Positions 61,315 to 64,000 of a stretch of 64,000 nucleotides of DNA are shown piece by piece; positions within the stretch are counted from its first letter, which is position 1, and the number at the start of each line of letters is the position of its first letter. The stretch spans positions 57,297,980-57,361,979 of the forward strand of contig NC_068575.1 in the NCBI RefSeq assembly GCF_025698545.1. Direction: 5' to 3'. Under the pieces are notes generated by a model. The model was given only the letters and a program-made list of their open reading frames with translations. It was not told the DNA's origin and made no database searches. The position numbers and the translations under genes are program-made. Origin of the DNA: Gossypium raimondii. Its lineage: Eukaryota > Streptophyta > Magnoliopsida > Malvales > Malvaceae.

Positions 61315-63070
61315 GCAGATCTTGCCTTCCTGCATTGACAGCGAAGCAGATCAAATATGGCGGATTTTACCTCCCTATGGTTATAGTGGAGTACATTGAA
61401 GCCAGTAATTCTACTTCCACGGACAACGATGGAATGGATTGAAGATTTGGATCTTATCTCCTAAGCGATAGTGGAGCGGATCGAAGATGGCGGATTTTAC
61501 CTCCCTGTGGTTATAGTGGAGTACATTGAAGCCAGTAATTCTACTTCCCTTGACAACAGTGGAATAGATTGAAGATTTCAGATCTTATCTCCCTAAGCAG
61601 TAGTGGAGCAGATTGAAGATGGCAGATTTTACCTCCCTGTGGTTATAGTGGAGTACATTGAAGCCAGTAAGTCTACTTCCCTGGACAACAGTGGAATAGA
61701 TTGAAGATTTCAGATCTTATCTCCCTAAGTAGTAGTGGAGCAGATCGAAGATGGCGGATTTTACCTCCCTGTGGTTATACTGGAGTACATTGAAGCTAGT
61801 AATTCCACTTCCCTGGACAACAGTGGAATAGATTGAAGATTTCAGATCTTATCTCCCTAAGCAGTAGTGGAGCAGATCGAAGATGGCGGATTTTACCTCC
61901 TTGTGGTTATAGTGGAGTACATTGAAGCCAGTAATTCTACTTCCCTGGGCAACAGTGGAATAGATTGAAGATTTCAGATCTTATCTCCCTAAGTAGTAGT
62001 GGAGCAGATCGAAGATGGAGGATTTTACCTCCCAGTGGTTATAGTGGAGTACATTAAAGCCAGTAATTCTACTTCTCTGGACAACATTGGAATAGATTGA
62101 AGATTTCAAATCTTATCTCCCTAAGCAGTAGTGGAGCAGATCGAAGATGGCGGATTTTACTTCCCTGTGGTTATAGTGGAGTACATTGAAGCCAGTTATT
62201 CTACTTCCCTGGGCAACAGTGGAATAGATTGAAGATTTTAGATATTATCTCTCTAGGCAGTAGTGGAGCAGATCGAAGATGGCAGATTTTACCTCCCTGT
62301 GGTTATAGTGGAGTACATTGAAGCCAGTAATTCTACTTCCCTAGGCAACAGTGGAATAGATTGGATATTTCAGATCTTATCTCCCTAAGCAGTAGTGGAG
62401 CAGATCGAAGATGGCGGATTTTACCTCCCTGTGGTTATAGTGGAGTACATTGAAGCCGATAATTCTATTTCCACGGACAACGATGGAATAGATTGAAGAT
62501 TTCAAATCTTATCTCCTAAGCGATAGTGGAGCGGATCGAAGATGGAGGATTTTACCTCCCGTGGTTATAGTGGAGTACATTGAAGCGATAATTCTACTTC
62601 CACGGACAACAATGGAATAGATTGAAGATTTCAGATCTTATCTCCCTAAGTAGTAGTGGAGCAGATCGAAGATGGCGGATTTTACCTCCTTGTGGTTATA
62701 GTGGAGTACATTGAAGCCGTAATTCTACTTCCACGGGCAACAATGGAATAGATTGAAGATTTCAGATCTTATCTCCTAAGCGATAGTGGAGCGGATCGAA
62801 GATGGCGGATTTTACCTCCCTGTGGTTATAGTGGAGTACATTGAAACCAGTAATTCTACTTCCCTGGGCAACAGTGGAATAGATTGAAGATTTCAGATTT
62901 TATCTCCCTAAGCAATAGTGGAGTAGATCGAAGATGGCGGGTTTTACCTCCCTGTAGTTACAGTGGAGTACATTGAAGCCAGTAATTCTACTTCCCTGGG
63001 CAACAGTGGAATAGATTGAAGATTGTAAGTCTTATCTCCCTCCAGTTGCAGTGGAATAGATTGAAGCACT
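61315..63070 (+). repeat. Tandem array of ~132-bp units, about 13 copies
   Basis: The GGCGGATTTTACCTCC word starts at 61359, 61489, 61621, 61753, 61885, 62017, 62149, 62281, 62413, 62544, 62674, 62804 and 62936. Spacing is 130-132 bases. Each unit has four sub-motifs of type GTGGA(G/A)(T/C)A-GATTGAAG, so the unit itself looks built from shorter ~33-base elements. The array lies between pol remnants and the polypurine tract, where Tat/Ogre elements often carry tandem repeats. Confidence 0.92.
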
Positions 63071-63212
63071 AGCTCCTATACTTATGAAGATGCAGTGGAG
63101 CGGATTAAAACCTTGAAAAAGAAGAAGAATAAGAAGAGTACCAAGATCCAGCACGACTGGGCAAAATCAGGAATTTTTAAAGTTTTTGCTCTGTTCCTGT
63201 TACACGACAACG

Positions 63213-63228
63213 AGCAAAGAGGGGCAGC
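63213..63228 (+). other. Polypurine tract
   Basis: GAGCAAAGAGGGGCAGC abuts the 3' LTR start TGTAATACCC, the expected place for plus-strand priming. Confidence 0.65.
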
Positions 63229-64000
63229 TGTAATACCCGATTTTGGCCCGAGTAAAAGGCCCAAACTGATTTAAAACAGTGGCCCAATTTCGAATATGGC
63301 CCAAATACAGTGGTCCAAAACGGATGAGGAAACCCTAGGGTTTTTGAGGATCAACAGCGCCGCAAGCCACCTCCACGCGATCTCCACCTGCACAACAAGA
63401 AAGGAAATAAACAACAATGGCAAGAAAATCAAGAAAATTGCAACAGATTTATTTCTTTGTTTTGTATTTTTATTATGGCTATAAAAAGCCATTGAGATAC
63501 TGTATGAAAGAAGGTGAAGGGGATACAAAGAAAAAGAGAGAAAACAGATACAATAATTTTTTGAATACAAAGGTTTCTTTTTTTTTTTCGTTCTACATTA
63601 TTGGCGTTCATCATTCTTTTACTATCTATCTATATTTTTCTTTTTTCTTTTATTTTTATATTTTGCTTAAAATAATAAAGAGGAAGAGAACGAGAAACTT
63701 ACCTTTTCTCGCTGAACCATGAGTTGTTGCCATCTCCGTCGTAATCGGAGCTTTGGCACAAGGTGGCAGTGGCACTCAAGGGTTGATGAAACCCTAAAGA
63801 AGCCATTTCATATCTTGCTTGAGAGAAAGGGAAACAAAATTGTTTCCTTAAATTTGGCTTTTTTAAAACTTAAAAGAAGCAGACGGTGCCATCCATTGGG
63901 GTCCACGCATTTCCACCCTAAGTGGGAAATTTGCACATTTAGACCTCCTCTTTTGAGACATGTTTGGATTAAACCTATTGTTCCTTTTTAATTTGGCCCA
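63229..64000 (+). repeat. 3' LTR, first 772 bases
   Basis: Collinear with 50999 onwards with few substitutions and small indels. It continues beyond the window, so the outer target duplication cannot be checked here. Confidence 0.85.

Larger units (their letters stand above)
50999..64000 (+). mobile_element. Ty3/gypsy element, Tat/Ogre type, incomplete; runs past the window end
   Basis: Order: 5' LTR 50999-53358, a primer-binding-site-like sequence immediately after, a leader split by a nested solo LTR, a gag region 57602-59011, a short pol-proximal remnant around 59400-59700, non-coding DNA, a ~132-bp tandem array (about 61315-63070), a polypurine tract, and the 3' LTR from 63229. I see no reverse transcriptase, RNase H or integrase region. 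The element is broken or non-autonomous. The first ~175 bases of the two LTRs differ at about four places, so the insertion is fairly young, perhaps one to two million years at usual plant rates (rough inference). Lineage is assigned from gag type, layout and tandem repeats near the 3' end. Confidence 0.8.

Overview
This window is nuclear DNA of a flowering plant, almost certainly a eudicot. It is AT-rich and has spliced genes with GT-AG introns, a plant mitochondrial processing peptidase, plant UGT glycosyltransferases and many plant transposons. The repeat style reminds me of cotton (Gossypium, Malvaceae), but that is recollection and was not tested.

Layout. 1-2.7 kb: two plus-strand genes, a 115-aa protein rich in Ser/Thr-Pro sites and a 283-aa Ser/Gln-rich protein. 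4.4-6.5 kb: weak minus-strand gene signals. 7.4-11.7 kb: a repeat zone with a MITE-like element, a 0.55-0.6 kb direct repeat and LTR fossils, the last abutting a truncated glucosyltransferase. 11.7-27.8 kb: a tandem array of UGT83A1-like genes on the minus strand, with one dead copy (A) and two apparently complete two-exon copies (B, 456 aa; C, 454 aa). B and C lie in duplicated blocks of about 7 kb. Block 2 gained a 309-bp Mutator-type MITE with a perfect 9-bp target duplication after the duplication.

29.9-34.0 kb: a 281-bp tandem repeat whose second copy is split by a 3,563-bp PIF/Harbinger-type element with TTA target duplication. On its minus strand the element carries spliced exons of two unrelated host genes: a sterol C4-methyl oxidase (SMO1-like, third histidine box) and a GARP transcription factor of the HHO/NIGT1 type. 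This chimeric, exon-shuffling Pack-type transposon is the most interesting object in the window. The intact first repeat copy gives an internal record of the empty site.

34.1-46.1 kb is the gene-rich part: an F-box gene of the At5g39250 type with a long 5' UTR intron; two decayed matrix metalloproteinase copies, one split by a 150-bp Tourist-like MITE; and the complete nine-exon gene for the mitochondrial processing peptidase beta subunit (531 aa). A 1.8-kb non-autonomous Mutator-like element with TIRs of about 400 bp and a 9-bp target duplication lies 263 bp upstream of the MPP-beta start codon.

48-64 kb is fossil-rich. A Ty3/gypsy element of Tat/Ogre type runs from 50,999 past the window end. 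It has a 2.36-kb 5' LTR, a gag region, a reduced pol, a 13-copy array of a ~132-bp repeat before the polypurine tract, and the start of the 3' LTR. A 3.06-kb solo LTR of another family, with a 5-bp target duplication, is nested in its leader.
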